A DNA stretch of 64,000 bases, from the NCBI RefSeq assembly GCF_007741495.1, contig NZ_CP036262.1, positions 3,348,001-3,412,000 on the forward strand, in the 5' to 3' direction. Under the pieces are notes generated by a model. That model made no database searches and was not told the DNA's origin. It was given only the letters and a program-made list of their open reading frames with translations. Source of the stretch: Roseimaritima multifibrata (lineage in GTDB: Bacteria > Planctomycetota > Planctomycetia > Pirellulales > Pirellulaceae). The translations under genes and the position numbers were made by a program. Positions within the stretch are counted from its first letter, which is position 1; the number at the start of each line of letters is the position of its first letter. Positions 9,946-18,906 of the stretch are shown piece after piece.

Positions 9946-10721
9946 ATGCCATTGAAATAGAGGCTTCGGCTGTTGAATTCGGGGACGGTGACAGGAGTGT
10001 ACAGCCGATCGAATGGCAAGAACAACAGGAGTTTCTCGGTAAAGAATCGATCAGGTTCCGAAACTTTGCAGGCTGTAACCACACGGCAGGTAACGACTTA
10101 GCGAACGCTGGTTCAGCGGACATCGAATCGAGCGGGAAAGAAGGCCAGGGCGGTCGTTCATTGCTTGAACCGGGGGACCTGCTAGGTGCAGCAACGGAAA
10201 TGCCTTAAATCCGCAGTCGCGGTGCATTCGTTGTCAAAGTTGCGTTTCGATTTACGGGGAATTGATCCATTCTTAACCTTCGCACCGGATCGCCTTTGGG
10301 TCGAATGTTTTCAGGTGCCTTTGTTCTAATTCGGAGCTTTTTGCGGGCAGATATTTTGGTGAAAATAGGGAGTGAGGCCGTTTGGGGGGCCACCACAGTT
10401 GTCAAGCGGTAATAATAACCAGTGTCGTGTTGGCTATCGCGGTTGGTTTGGGTGTGCGTTTCGGGGATGAGTGGGCAGCAAGCTTTTGCGCCGCATCTTG
10501 TCTTTGGCGGGGACCAAAACTCTTGCCGCGTGGCAGATGCGATCTTGTCGAAACGATTAGGACAATAGGGAACGTTTTGTCGCTAGGCCCTGAGGGCTCG
10601 AAGTCCTGTTTAGAGAACGGGGCGAGAGTCATTGCTGTTTGTTGTCCGGACGATTGATATCAGGATGAGATTCGATCAAAAATCTTGCTTATCTGTTTAC
10701 CCAAACGAGAAACGACATCCA
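9946..10721. other. 776-bp intergenic region between divergent operons
   Basis: Only short, codon-poor reading frames occur here, none with recognisable domains. The region presumably contains the promoters of kdsD (leftward) and of the sulfatase (rightward). A small GC hairpin (GGCCCTGAGGGCTC) is visible at ~10585. I see nothing else I can name. Confidence 0.5.
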
Positions 10722-12269
10722 ATGAATTTGAAATCACTCGTCTACTCATTGATCGCGGGAGCCCTCTTTTCTGTAGGGGCTTCGGCAGCGGACAAACCGA
10801 ACATTCTTGTGCTCTGGGGCGATGACATTGGTCAATCCAACGTCTCTGCGTACACGCGAGGGCTGGTTGGCTATCGCACACCCAATATCGATCGCTTAGC
10901 GAACGAAGGAATTTTGTTCACGGACTACTATGCAGAACAATCGTGTACTGCCGGACGGTCTTCCTTCATCATGGGGCAAAGCGTTTTCCGCACCGGCCTT
11001 TCAAAGGTAGGGATGCCAGGTGCAAAAGAAGGGATGAACATTCTTGATCCGACCATCGCTGGGATGTTGAAGGATCAAGGCTACGCGACCGGTCAATTTG
11101 GCAAGAACCATCTTGGTGACCGTGATGAGCATTTGCCGACCAACCACGGCTTCGATGAATTTTATGGCAACCTCTATCACTTGAACGCTGAAGAAGAGCC
11201 CGAACTTCGTGACTACCCCAAGGATCCAGAATTTCGCAAGCGATATGGACCGCGTGGAGTCATCGATTCCAAAGCGGACGGCGAAATCAAAGACACCGGC
11301 CCATTGACCAAGAAGCGAATGGAAACGGTCGATGACGATACCTCTGACCGAGCGATCGATTTCATCCAACGTCAGGTCAAAGCGGGCAAACCGTTTTTCT
11401 GCTGGTGGAATGGAACACGGATGCACTTCCGGACCCACGTCAAAGAAGAGCTTCGCGGAATTTCTGGACAAAATGAATATGGTGATGGCATGGTTGAACA
11501 TGACATGCACATTGGCAAATTCCTAAAGGTCCTTGACGACCTGGGAATCGCAGACAACACGATCGTTCATTACGCAACGGACAATGGCCCTCATAAAAAC
11601 ACTTGGCCTGATGCCGGAGTCAATCCGTTCCGCGGCGAAAAAAATTCTAACTGGGAAGGCGGATGGCGAGTCCCATGTGCCATGCGTTGGCCTGGTGTTA
11701 TCAAACCAGGGTCCGTTTCCAATGGCATCGTTCACAATATGGACATGTTCCCAACCTTCTTGGCGGCTGCCGGAAAGACAGATATCAAAGAAGACCTGAA
11801 AGATGGATATTCATCGAAAGCCATGGGGCGTGACTACAAAGTCCACCTTGATGGTTACGACATGACCGAGCATCTAAAGGATCCGGACAATGTCGAATCT
11901 CCACGAAAAGAGATCTTTTACTTTTCCGACGATGGAGACCTGACCGCGTTGCGATACAACGACTGGAAAATGATTTTCATGGTCCAGAAGTCTCCTGGAA
12001 CGCTGAATGTTTGGCAGGAACCGTTTGTTCCGATGCGTACTCCGTATCTGTACAATCTTCGTCGTGATCCGTACGAATTCGCGACCGTCACCTCCAATAC
12101 TTACTATGACTGGTTGCTTGACCATGTTTTCTTGATGGTGCCGGCTCAGGACTTTGTCGCGGACTTCTTGGAAACATTCGACGATTTCCCGCCACGTGCA
12201 AAGGCGGCCAGTTTCTCGCTTGATAAAGTGATGGAAGCGATGTCCACCGGCGCTGCTGGCGCCAGGTAA
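10722..12269 (+). CDS. Secreted sulfatase (515 aa)
   Basis: The ATG at 10722 starts a signal peptide (MNLKSLVYSLIAGALFSVGASA), which fixes the start even though the frame is open further upstream. Sulfatase features are the metal ligands in WGDDIG (~33-36), the formylglycine motif C75-T-A-G-R79, GKNHLGD, HYATDNGP, and the C-terminal extension with NDWKMIF. C-x-A-x-R is an accepted variant of the C-x-P-x-R motif matured by formylglycine-generating enzyme. It hydrolyses a sulfate ester, probably on a polysaccharide, in the periplasm or outside the cell. Rhodopirellula-like planctomycetes carry many such genes. Confidence 0.93.
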   Translation: MNLKSLVYSLIAGALFSVGASAADKPNILVLWGDDIGQSNVSAYTRGLVGYRTPNIDRLANEGILFTDYYAEQSCTAGRSSFIMGQSVFRTGLSKVGMPGAKEGMNILDPTIAGMLKDQGYATGQFGKNHLGDRDEHLPTNHGFDEFYGNLYHLNAEEEPELRDYPKDPEFRKRYGPRGVIDSKADGEIKDTGPLTKKRMETVDDDTSDRAIDFIQRQVKAGKPFFCWWNGTRMHFRTHVKEELRGISGQNEYGDGMVEHDMHIGKFLKVLDDLGIADNTIVHYATDNGPHKNTWPDAGVNPFRGEKNSNWEGGWRVPCAMRWPGVIKPGSVSNGIVHNMDMFPTFLAAAGKTDIKEDLKDGYSSKAMGRDYKVHLDGYDMTEHLKDPDNVESPRKEIFYFSDDGDLTALRYNDWKMIFMVQKSPGTLNVWQEPFVPMRTPYLYNLRRDPYEFATVTSNTYYDWLLDHVFLMVPAQDFVADFLETFDDFPPRAKAASFSLDKVMEAMSTGAAGAR

Positions 12270-12296
12270 CATTGGACGTTCCACACGCGGCTACAT

Positions 12297-12327
12297 TGTC
12301 CCCGGGGGGATCTTCCTCCGGGGACAT
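12297..12327 (+). terminator. Possible terminator hairpin after the sulfatase
   Basis: TGTCCCCGG pairs with CCGGGGACA around a 13-nt loop, 28 bp after the sulfatase stop. The U-tract is poor (TATTTATAG), so intrinsic termination is only probable. Confidence 0.4.
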
Positions 12328-12371
12328 ATTTATAGATAGGCATTTATTACACAAACGGATGTGCTGGATAC

Positions 12372-13331
12372 ATGACACCGCGTGATCATTTTTTGAATAT
12401 CAGTGAACATCTCAATCAGGCGATCATCGGTCAGCAGGAGGTTGTCGAACGTCTTTTGATCGCGATTCTTGCCGACGGTCATGTTCTGATGGAAGGACTG
12501 CCCGGCGTCGCGAAAACGCGGTCGATCAAAACTTTGGGAAAGTTGATTGAAAGCCAATTCAGTCGCGTTCAATTCACGCCCGATCTGCTTCCTTCCGATG
12601 TGACGGGATCCGAAATCTATCGTGAGCAAGATGGGAGTTTCGATTTTCAGCCAGGCCCTATCTTTGGGAACCTTGTACTGGCGGACGAAATCAATCGAGC
12701 TCCTGCGAAAGTTCAGGCGTCGCTGTTAGAAGCGATGGAAGAACGGCAAGTCACCGTGGCAGGCAAAACGCACAAGTTGCCCGACTTGTTTCTCGTTTTA
12801 GCGACCCAGAACCCAATCGAGCAGGAGGGGACGTATCCGTTGCCGGAAGCGCAGATGGACAGGTTTCTGTTGTACGTGAATGTGCCCTATCCGCCGGCTG
12901 AAAATGAAGCGGCGATTTTGCGGCTTGTCCGAGGCGAGAAAACCGGCACGGCAGCGGAATCGCCTGAGCTGACCCCACAGGATGTTATCTTTGCGGCAAG
13001 AAAAGAAGTTGCCGCAATCCACGTTGCTGAGTCGGCTGAGAAATATATGGTCGATCTGGTGATTGCGACGCGTCAGCCGGACCGATTGGAAGGAGATTTG
13101 GCGAATTGGATTCGACTGGGCGCCAGCCCTCGGGGAACCATTGCATTGGACGCCGCGTCGCGGGCACACGCTTGGCTAAACGGTCAAGACTTCGTTTCGC
13201 CTGAAAATATTCGGGCCGTCGCCAGTGCTTGCCTGGCCCATCGCATTCACCTCTCCTACGAAGCCGAAGCAGCGGGCCTGACTCGAACCGATGTTATGGA
13301 ATCGCTTTTGAAAGCGGTTGTGCCACTCTAG
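12372..13331 (+). CDS. MoxR-family AAA+ ATPase
   Basis: 319 aa with Walker A GLPGVAKT at residues 42-49, Walker B VLADEINRAPAKVQ, the sensor 1 region LFLVLATQNPIEQEGTYPLPEAQMDRF (shown by its central NPIEQEG), and a C-terminal lid. MoxR ATPases act as chaperones for VWA-domain partners. Here the partners follow directly: a DUF58 protein and BatA, BatB, BatC-like and BatD proteins, all on the plus strand. It is the first gene of the operon. Confidence 0.95.
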   Translation: MTPRDHFLNISEHLNQAIIGQQEVVERLLIAILADGHVLMEGLPGVAKTRSIKTLGKLIESQFSRVQFTPDLLPSDVTGSEIYREQDGSFDFQPGPIFGNLVLADEINRAPAKVQASLLEAMEERQVTVAGKTHKLPDLFLVLATQNPIEQEGTYPLPEAQMDRFLLYVNVPYPPAENEAAILRLVRGEKTGTAAESPELTPQDVIFAARKEVAAIHVAESAEKYMVDLVIATRQPDRLEGDLANWIRLGASPRGTIALDAASRAHAWLNGQDFVSPENIRAVASACLAHRIHLSYEAEAAGLTRTDVMESLLKAVVPL

Positions 13332-13368
13332 AATTGTTTGCTTTCCTTACTTGGAGAGGCGCTGCCAC

Positions 13369-14289
13369 ATGACCGCTCGGATTACAATCTCCTTGGAAGG
13401 CTTGATCGGCCTGAAAGCCAAGGCCCATGGTTTCTCTTTTTTGCCGCGGCAACCGATCGGCTCGCTTCTTTCCGGCCGGCACCGGTCGCGATTGCGCGGG
13501 CGAGGCTTGGACTTTGAGGAACTTCGACACTACGTTCAAGGCGACGACGTTCGAGCGATCGACTGGAAGGCGACCGCTCGTCTGCGATCGCCGCATATAC
13601 GCGTTTTCAGCGAGGAGCGTGATCGGCCGGTGTTGCTTGTCGTCGATCAGCGACAAGATATGTTCTTCGGAAGTCGACGTGCGATGAAGTCCGTGGTGGC
13701 TTGCGAACTGGCGGCGTTGGCCGCCTGGAAATCGCTTGCGACAGGTGATCGCGTCGGCGGAATCGTCTTTAATAATCACAGCTTAAAAGAAATCCGACCT
13801 CATCGTAGTCAGGGGCGAATCCTACAGTTTTTGCAGGAATTGAGCCTTCAAAACCAGATGCTTGTCAAACCTTCACCGGAGCCCTCGACGGTCACCCTGA
13901 ACCAAGCCCTAGAGGCAGCCCAACGCCACGCGAAACATGATTACTTGGTCGTTTTGATAAGCGATTTGTCAGGCGCGGATCAGCAAACGCAGAAATTGGC
14001 GACACAGATTGCGGCACATAATGACATGATGGTGGTTGCCGTGTACGATCCGCTTGGGATCTCATTGCGTTCACAGCCCGGGATGTTTGCTTCGGCCAAT
14101 GGGCAAAGAATTGAAGTCTCCGCTGGTTCCGGATTCCCTCAAGCATTTCAGGACGCCTTTGAGCAATTGCTTGAACACTGGATGACCATCTTTCGTGCCC
14201 TGAAAATTCCTGTGCTACCGATCGCAACGGAGGAACCGGTTGTGGATCAGATTCGCCAACTGTTCGGGCAGCATGGAGTGACCGGATGA
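13369..14289 (+). CDS. DUF58 (VWA-like) protein of the Bat operon
   Basis: The start at 13369 is preceded by a GGAGAGG ribosome-binding site. The protein (306 aa) carries the DUF58 hallmark RLRGRGLDFEELRHYVQGDD and AIDWKATARL at residues ~45-75, followed by a VWA-like fold (VLLVVDQRQDMFFGS). It is the usual companion of MoxR. It lies 37 bp after moxR and overlaps the next gene by 4 bp. Confidence 0.93.
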   Translation: MTARITISLEGLIGLKAKAHGFSFLPRQPIGSLLSGRHRSRLRGRGLDFEELRHYVQGDDVRAIDWKATARLRSPHIRVFSEERDRPVLLVVDQRQDMFFGSRRAMKSVVACELAALAAWKSLATGDRVGGIVFNNHSLKEIRPHRSQGRILQFLQELSLQNQMLVKPSPEPSTVTLNQALEAAQRHAKHDYLVVLISDLSGADQQTQKLATQIAAHNDMMVVAVYDPLGISLRSQPGMFASANGQRIEVSAGSGFPQAFQDAFEQLLEHWMTIFRALKIPVLPIATEEPVVDQIRQLFGQHGVTG

Positions 14290-14774
14290 AGATCGATGCC
14301 GATCCGACGGACCTTTCTAAACTGAACGATATCGTGGTTCCGCCCGATGTCGCTTGGTGGCCGCTGGCGGTGGGCTGGTACCTATTGACGGCGGTCGTGA
14401 TGGTTTGCCTAGCCGCGTTTGCGTGGCAGCGTTTCCGAATGTGGCAAACGAACGCATACCGCCGTGAAGCCCTACGGCTGTTAGCGTCGGCGACCGACAG
14501 CCGGGAGGTCGCAGAATTGCTGAAGCGTACGACGATCGCCGTGTTACCACGTTCCACCGTTGCCGCAAAAACGGGAACCGGTTGGGTGGATTGGCTTTGC
14601 CAGCAATCGCCACAGCCGATGTCCGACGCGGTTCGAAACGCCCTTTCACATGGATTGTACGCTCCGGCCGCATCGGTTCGTGCAGACGAACGACAGGAAT
14701 TTGTGGCAGTTCGTCAGTATGCAGAGGCGTGGGTAAAAACGCATCGTCCGCTGGGGGATGACGCAACATGTTGA
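14286..14774 (+). CDS. DUF4381-type membrane protein of the Bat operon
   Basis: 162 aa with one central-to-N-terminal membrane helix (WPLAVGWYLLTAVVMVCLAAFAW, ~residues 28-50) and a cytoplasmic tail. Size, position between the DUF58 gene and batA, and the N-terminal pattern LNDIVVPPDVAWWPLAVGW match DUF4381 proteins. It overlaps both neighbours (4 and 7 bp). Function unknown; it probably anchors or assembles the MoxR/VWA complex. Confidence 0.85.
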   Translation: MKIDADPTDLSKLNDIVVPPDVAWWPLAVGWYLLTAVVMVCLAAFAWQRFRMWQTNAYRREALRLLASATDSREVAELLKRTTIAVLPRSTVAAKTGTGWVDWLCQQSPQPMSDAVRNALSHGLYAPAASVRADERQEFVAVRQYAEAWVKTHRPLGDDATC

Positions 14775-15808
14775 CCTTCATGATGGCATGGGCATTTGTG
14801 CTGCTTCCTTTACCTTGGATGCTCCGCTGGTTGTTGCCTCCTGCGGTAAGAGACCAACCAGCGGTCCAAGTTCCGTTCGGCGATCGCTTACAAACCGCCT
14901 CGAAAGGGAATCTTGCCAATGCGGTACTGCCAAAACGAGATCTGAAACATTTGTTTTTCATCTTGGTGTGGGGCAGTGTGGTGGTCGCACTCGCGAGGCC
15001 ACAGTGGATTGAACCTCCGGTCACGAAAGATAAACCGACACGCGATCTATTGCTGCTGGTCGATCTTTCGGGTTCGATGCAGGAGGAGGATTTTACAAAC
15101 GAAGCGGGGGAGAAGGTCGATCGCCTATCGGCCGTAAAAGATGTGGTTGGGGATTTTCTTGCGAATCGCAAAGGGGATCGAGTTGGCTTGGTCGTGTTTG
15201 GTGACGCCCCTTTCCTGCAGGCTCCGTTTTCGACGGATCTAGATATCGCTAAAAGACTTTTGAATGAGACCGCCGTCGGAATGGCCGGGCCTCAAACGGC
15301 ACTCGGCGACGCGATTGGTTTAGGGATTTCACTTTTCGAAAACAGTGACGCCCCTACGAAGACGTTGATCGCTTTGACCGATGGGAACGATACGAAAAGC
15401 CAAGTACCGCCGGTCGAAGCGGCGCGGATCGCCCAGCAACGCGATATTCGCATCTACACCGTCGCGATCGGAGATGCGGAGACCGTCGGCGAAGACAAAA
15501 TTGACGAAATCTCTTTGCGAGAAGTTGCCGAAGAGACAGACGGCAAATTCTTTTTCGCTGCAGACCGTGCTGAGCTGAAAAATATCTATGCCGAATTGGA
15601 CAAACTGGAGACCAAAAAGGTCGATGTCGTCAGTTTTCGTCCACGTCGAGATCTCTACTTTTGGCCACTCGCATTTGCGCTATTGTGCTCGGCACTTGAT
15701 AAAGGGTTTGTAGTCCTCCGCAGTCGTAGGGTGCATGCGGTTTCAACCGATACCGCTGGCGTTCGAGTGCTTGCCTCCACCGGGAAATTGGAGGTGATTC
15801 AGCGATGA
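14768..15808 (+). CDS. batA: BatA-like VWA membrane protein
   Basis: 346 aa with an N-terminal aerotolerance-regulator helix pair, a VWA domain with an intact metal-ion-dependent adhesion site (LLLVDLSGSMQEED; D-x-S-x-S at ~residue 100), TDGNDT later in the domain, and a C-terminal membrane helix (FWPLAFALLCSAL). This is the BatA architecture. Bat proteins were first linked to aerotolerance in Bacteroides and are thought to act in the periplasm or at the membrane on stress. It overlaps batB by 4 bp. Confidence 0.9.
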   Translation: MLTFMMAWAFVLLPLPWMLRWLLPPAVRDQPAVQVPFGDRLQTASKGNLANAVLPKRDLKHLFFILVWGSVVVALARPQWIEPPVTKDKPTRDLLLLVDLSGSMQEEDFTNEAGEKVDRLSAVKDVVGDFLANRKGDRVGLVVFGDAPFLQAPFSTDLDIAKRLLNETAVGMAGPQTALGDAIGLGISLFENSDAPTKTLIALTDGNDTKSQVPPVEAARIAQQRDIRIYTVAIGDAETVGEDKIDEISLREVAEETDGKFFFAADRAELKNIYAELDKLETKKVDVVSFRPRRDLYFWPLAFALLCSALDKGFVVLRSRRVHAVSTDTAGVRVLASTGKLEVIQR

Positions 15809-16740
15809 ACGGATTCGGCATTTTGAGTGATTTTCATTTTCTACGTCCTTGGTTACTGCTTGCCCTACCACTGGTGACGGTGTTGTGGTGGTTCTGGCAA
15901 CGGCATTCTGATCCGCTAAAAGGTTGGCGTGATCAGATGGATGAGGACCTTCTGATCGCTTTGACGGTGGGCCAAAGCAAGACGAAGCTGAACGGTGAGG
16001 TTTTGATTCTTTTGGTTTGGTGGCTGATGGTTTTGGCGATCGCCGGACCGACATGGAGGTTGGAGCCAAGCCCGTTTGCTGACGATGCCTCGCCGTTGAT
16101 GTTGGTGTTAAAAGCGGACCAGAGCATGGACCGCCCAAATCCGGCGCCTGCGCGACTGGAGCGCGCCAAACTGAAAATTGCGGACATCGCCAAAACGCGT
16201 GCCGGTCAACCGCTGGGATTGATCGTTTACGCAGGCTCGGCACATCTTGTCCTTCCTCCAACAAGAGATACGGACGTTGTCGTTCAGATGGTCCGCGATA
16301 TTGAGACAGGTATTATGCCCAAACCTGGAGACCGACTGGATGAAGCGATCAGGGAAGCGGGGATCGATATGAAGGATCAAGGCGGGGCAGTGTTGGTCCT
16401 CGCGGATTCAATTGCAACCGACGCGGGCCAACTGCGAAAGGCTTTGACGGCGATTCCAAACACTCCAGTCCATGTTTTGGCGATCACTCCGCCTGGGTCT
16501 CCCGAATACGGGACGCTTGAGACAGCTTGCCAAGCAATGCACGCGACCATGCACGATCTTTCGATCGATGATTCCGATGTCGATGCAGTCATCCGATCGG
16601 TCGCACGTTCGCCTCAGTCAAAGGCAGGGCAGAGTACGAACCGTTGGCAGGAAGCCGGCTGGTACCTTGTTCCGGGGATCGTGTTGTTACTGGCCTTTAG
16701 CTTGCGGCGGCAGACCAGCCCGAAAGCGGAGATGACCTAA
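15805..16740 (+). CDS. batB: BatB-like VWA membrane protein with a degenerate MIDAS
   Basis: 311 aa with N-terminal helices (LRPWLLLALPLVTVLWWFW), a VWA-type region and a C-terminal helix (WYLVPGIVLLLAFSLRR). At the place where BatB proteins have D-x-S-x-S, the sequence reads LKADQSMD, so the third MIDAS ligand is Asp instead of Ser. Metal binding may be altered. It sits between batA and the TPR gene, with stop/start overlap on both sides. Confidence 0.85.
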   Translation: MNGFGILSDFHFLRPWLLLALPLVTVLWWFWQRHSDPLKGWRDQMDEDLLIALTVGQSKTKLNGEVLILLVWWLMVLAIAGPTWRLEPSPFADDASPLMLVLKADQSMDRPNPAPARLERAKLKIADIAKTRAGQPLGLIVYAGSAHLVLPPTRDTDVVVQMVRDIETGIMPKPGDRLDEAIREAGIDMKDQGGAVLVLADSIATDAGQLRKALTAIPNTPVHVLAITPPGSPEYGTLETACQAMHATMHDLSIDDSDVDAVIRSVARSPQSKAGQSTNRWQEAGWYLVPGIVLLLAFSLRRQTSPKAEMT

Positions 16741-17321
16741 TGAAGACGTGGATTGTTTTGGCTGCGATTTCATGGCATGGACTCTGGTTCACGGCGGATC
16801 AGTATGGACACCGTCTGTTCCAAGACGAAAAGTTCCAGCAGGCCGCAGAGGCGTTTGAAGATCCGATGTGGCAGGGGACGGCATGGTATCGGTCAGGAGA
16901 ATTCGAGAAGGCTGCCGCAGCCTTCTTGTTGGTCGATACCCCTCAAAGCAATTTCAATCGCGGAAACGCATTGTTGTTCAGTGGGAAATATGATCAGGCA
17001 ATCGAGAGCTACGAACGCTCGCTAGAGCAGCAGCCCGGATGGGAGCAAGCGGTCCAGAATCGAAATCTAGCGATCGCGCGTCGCGATATGCTAAAAAATG
17101 AAGGCGGAGATTTGGGGGATCAACAGGTCGGAGCTGACAAAGTCGTTTTTGATGCAAAGAAGCCGATCAAGGAAGGCGAGGAAACCAAAGTCGATCCGGA
17201 AAATGCCAGTCAAGATAATCAGGTGCAGTCGCTCTGGCTGCGAAGGGTACAAACGAAACCAGCAGACTTCCTAAAGGCTAAGTTCTCCTATCAGTTGGCA
17301 GATGAAGGAGAAACGAAATGA
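16740..17321 (+). CDS. BatC-like TPR protein
   Basis: 193 aa with a short N-terminal hydrophobic signal and two TPR units (AAAFLLVDTPQSNFNRGNAL; YDQAIESYERSLEQQPGWEQA), then a charged tail. BatB-TPR fusions or separate BatC proteins are standard in bat operons. Its ATG shares a base with the batB stop, and its end overlaps batD by 4 bp. Confidence 0.83.
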   Translation: MKTWIVLAAISWHGLWFTADQYGHRLFQDEKFQQAAEAFEDPMWQGTAWYRSGEFEKAAAAFLLVDTPQSNFNRGNALLFSGKYDQAIESYERSLEQQPGWEQAVQNRNLAIARRDMLKNEGGDLGDQQVGADKVVFDAKKPIKEGEETKVDPENASQDNQVQSLWLRRVQTKPADFLKAKFSYQLADEGETK

Positions 17322-18589
17322 TCCATGTTAGGCCTTTATCGTTGCTTCTGGTTTTCTTCGCGCTATCGGGTTTAGCAGAGATCCCGACAGGTCACGCGTC
17401 GCTGCTTGCGGCGGAAGTCGATCCGGTTGAGGTCGTGTTGCCGAAGGATAACGCTTGGGTGGGGCAGAAAGTGTCGTTCTCGATCCAAGTGAAAGCGATG
17501 GGGTCGTTTACGGGAGCAACCAATTTTTCTCTTCCGCAGGTACCGCGAACGTTGATTGTTGAAATCGGTAGCCCTGTCGTTTCATCAGAGACGATTGGGG
17601 ACGATAGCTGGTTCATTCGCACTCATGAGTTTGCGATTTTCTCTCAGCAGGCGGGTACTGTCTCGATTCCTGCAATCCCGGTGCGGTATAGCAGTCGCAA
17701 TGGGTTCACCGGGCCCGCCGTCGACCGCGATGCTTCGACGAAAGCATTCACGATTCAGCTGAAACAGCCTCCGGGCACCGAGGATGTTGGAGTTTTGATC
17801 ACAACCGATCAATACGACGTTACCGAAAAATGGTCGGTCTCGGGCGATACCGCCGTGCAAGGGGACCTATGGAAACGGACGATTCATCAGCAAGCGGATG
17901 CAATGACCGGAATGGCTTTGTCGCCTCCGCCAACGGAGTCGATCGAGGGTTTGAAAATTTATACCGGTTCGCCTCAGACCTCGGACAAAACCGAGCGAGG
18001 CGATTTTACCGGAACGCGTATTGATCAGCTCTCCTACCTGTTCCAGAAACCAGGAACCGTATCCATACCCGCAATTGAATACGTATGGTGGGATCCAAAA
18101 AAAGAAAAACTGCTGCGCAAGACTTTGCCCCAGGTGAATGTCCATGTAACGCCCGCGCCGTCTCTTCTTGAGGAGGAAGAGGATCAAACGGCATCGCTCC
18201 CCTGGCTGGCGATTGTCGCGGTGACTTTGTTGTTGTTGGCGACTTTCATGGGGCGAAGGTTATTGGCAAAGTGGATCAGAAGGGCATGGTTGACGGTCTA
18301 TCCAGAAGAGAGCCGGATGACGCACCGGCTGCTGAAGGCGTGTCGATCCAATGATCTTGAATCGGCGTGCCATTACTGGATGCAATGGAGCGAAATGCAC
18401 GATGCTGGCTGTGGATTTCCGGATTCTTTAGAGGCAGCGGTCACCGACATGCATCGGCATCGCTACGGCACGCCGGGACAGGAGGCTTGGAGTGGTAAAG
18501 AAGTTGGCGCCGCAGTAACGGAGTATCGTCGTCGGTTAAAACATCCCAAAGAGAGCCCCCCGACAAGCTCGCTCCCCTCGCTGAACTGA
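17318..18589 (+). CDS. batD: BatD-like secreted/membrane protein
   Basis: 423 aa with a signal peptide (LSLLLVFFALSGLAEIPTGHASLLAAE), a periplasmic beta-rich region (VGQKVSFSIQVKAMG; QQAGTVSIPAIPV) and one membrane helix at ~residues 294-312 (LPWLAIVAVTLLLLATFMG) followed by a cytoplasmic tail. This matches the BatD (oxygen tolerance) family. It is the last gene of the moxR-bat operon. Confidence 0.87.
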   Translation: MIHVRPLSLLLVFFALSGLAEIPTGHASLLAAEVDPVEVVLPKDNAWVGQKVSFSIQVKAMGSFTGATNFSLPQVPRTLIVEIGSPVVSSETIGDDSWFIRTHEFAIFSQQAGTVSIPAIPVRYSSRNGFTGPAVDRDASTKAFTIQLKQPPGTEDVGVLITTDQYDVTEKWSVSGDTAVQGDLWKRTIHQQADAMTGMALSPPPTESIEGLKIYTGSPQTSDKTERGDFTGTRIDQLSYLFQKPGTVSIPAIEYVWWDPKKEKLLRKTLPQVNVHVTPAPSLLEEEEDQTASLPWLAIVAVTLLLLATFMGRRLLAKWIRRAWLTVYPEESRMTHRLLKACRSNDLESACHYWMQWSEMHDAGCGFPDSLEAAVTDMHRHRYGTPGQEAWSGKEVGAAVTEYRRRLKHPKESPPTSSLPSLN

Positions 18590-18906
18590 AAAATGTAGGT
18601 GGGCGACGGCAATCACAAGCAGGGGCTTTTTCGTGAAGCGGAGCAGGTCTTGACGGTTGTTTTCGCTGGACGATTTAGTATCTGTTTAGGTGGATTGTCT
18701 GTTGGGCTTGATGTGGTTTTGCGAACCGCAGGCTTGCGACCTGCAGTTGGTGTTGCGGCTCTTGAAAAACGTCTTGCTGCGGGTGAACGCCGCACCGAAA
18801 GGTGACTACATTAAGGGCCGTGCGATTGGTAGCGTTTCGCTATTTCCGTACGTGCTATTGATTGGTGCCGGTTCTAACCCTTCCTGTTTTCGGGACGAGA
18901 TTTCTG
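18590..18906. other. Intergenic region, no gene recognised
   Basis: Short frames only. It contains an imperfect GC repeat (GCAGGCTTGCGACCTGC at ~18728) that could form a hairpin and may help end the bat operon transcript. The serine hydrolase frame is open into this region, but without a signal peptide. Confidence 0.45.

Noticed and set aside
10382-10657. 91-aa plus-strand frame before the first sulfatase
   Set aside because: Codon use is poor, there is no domain, and it overlaps the likely promoter region of the sulfatase.
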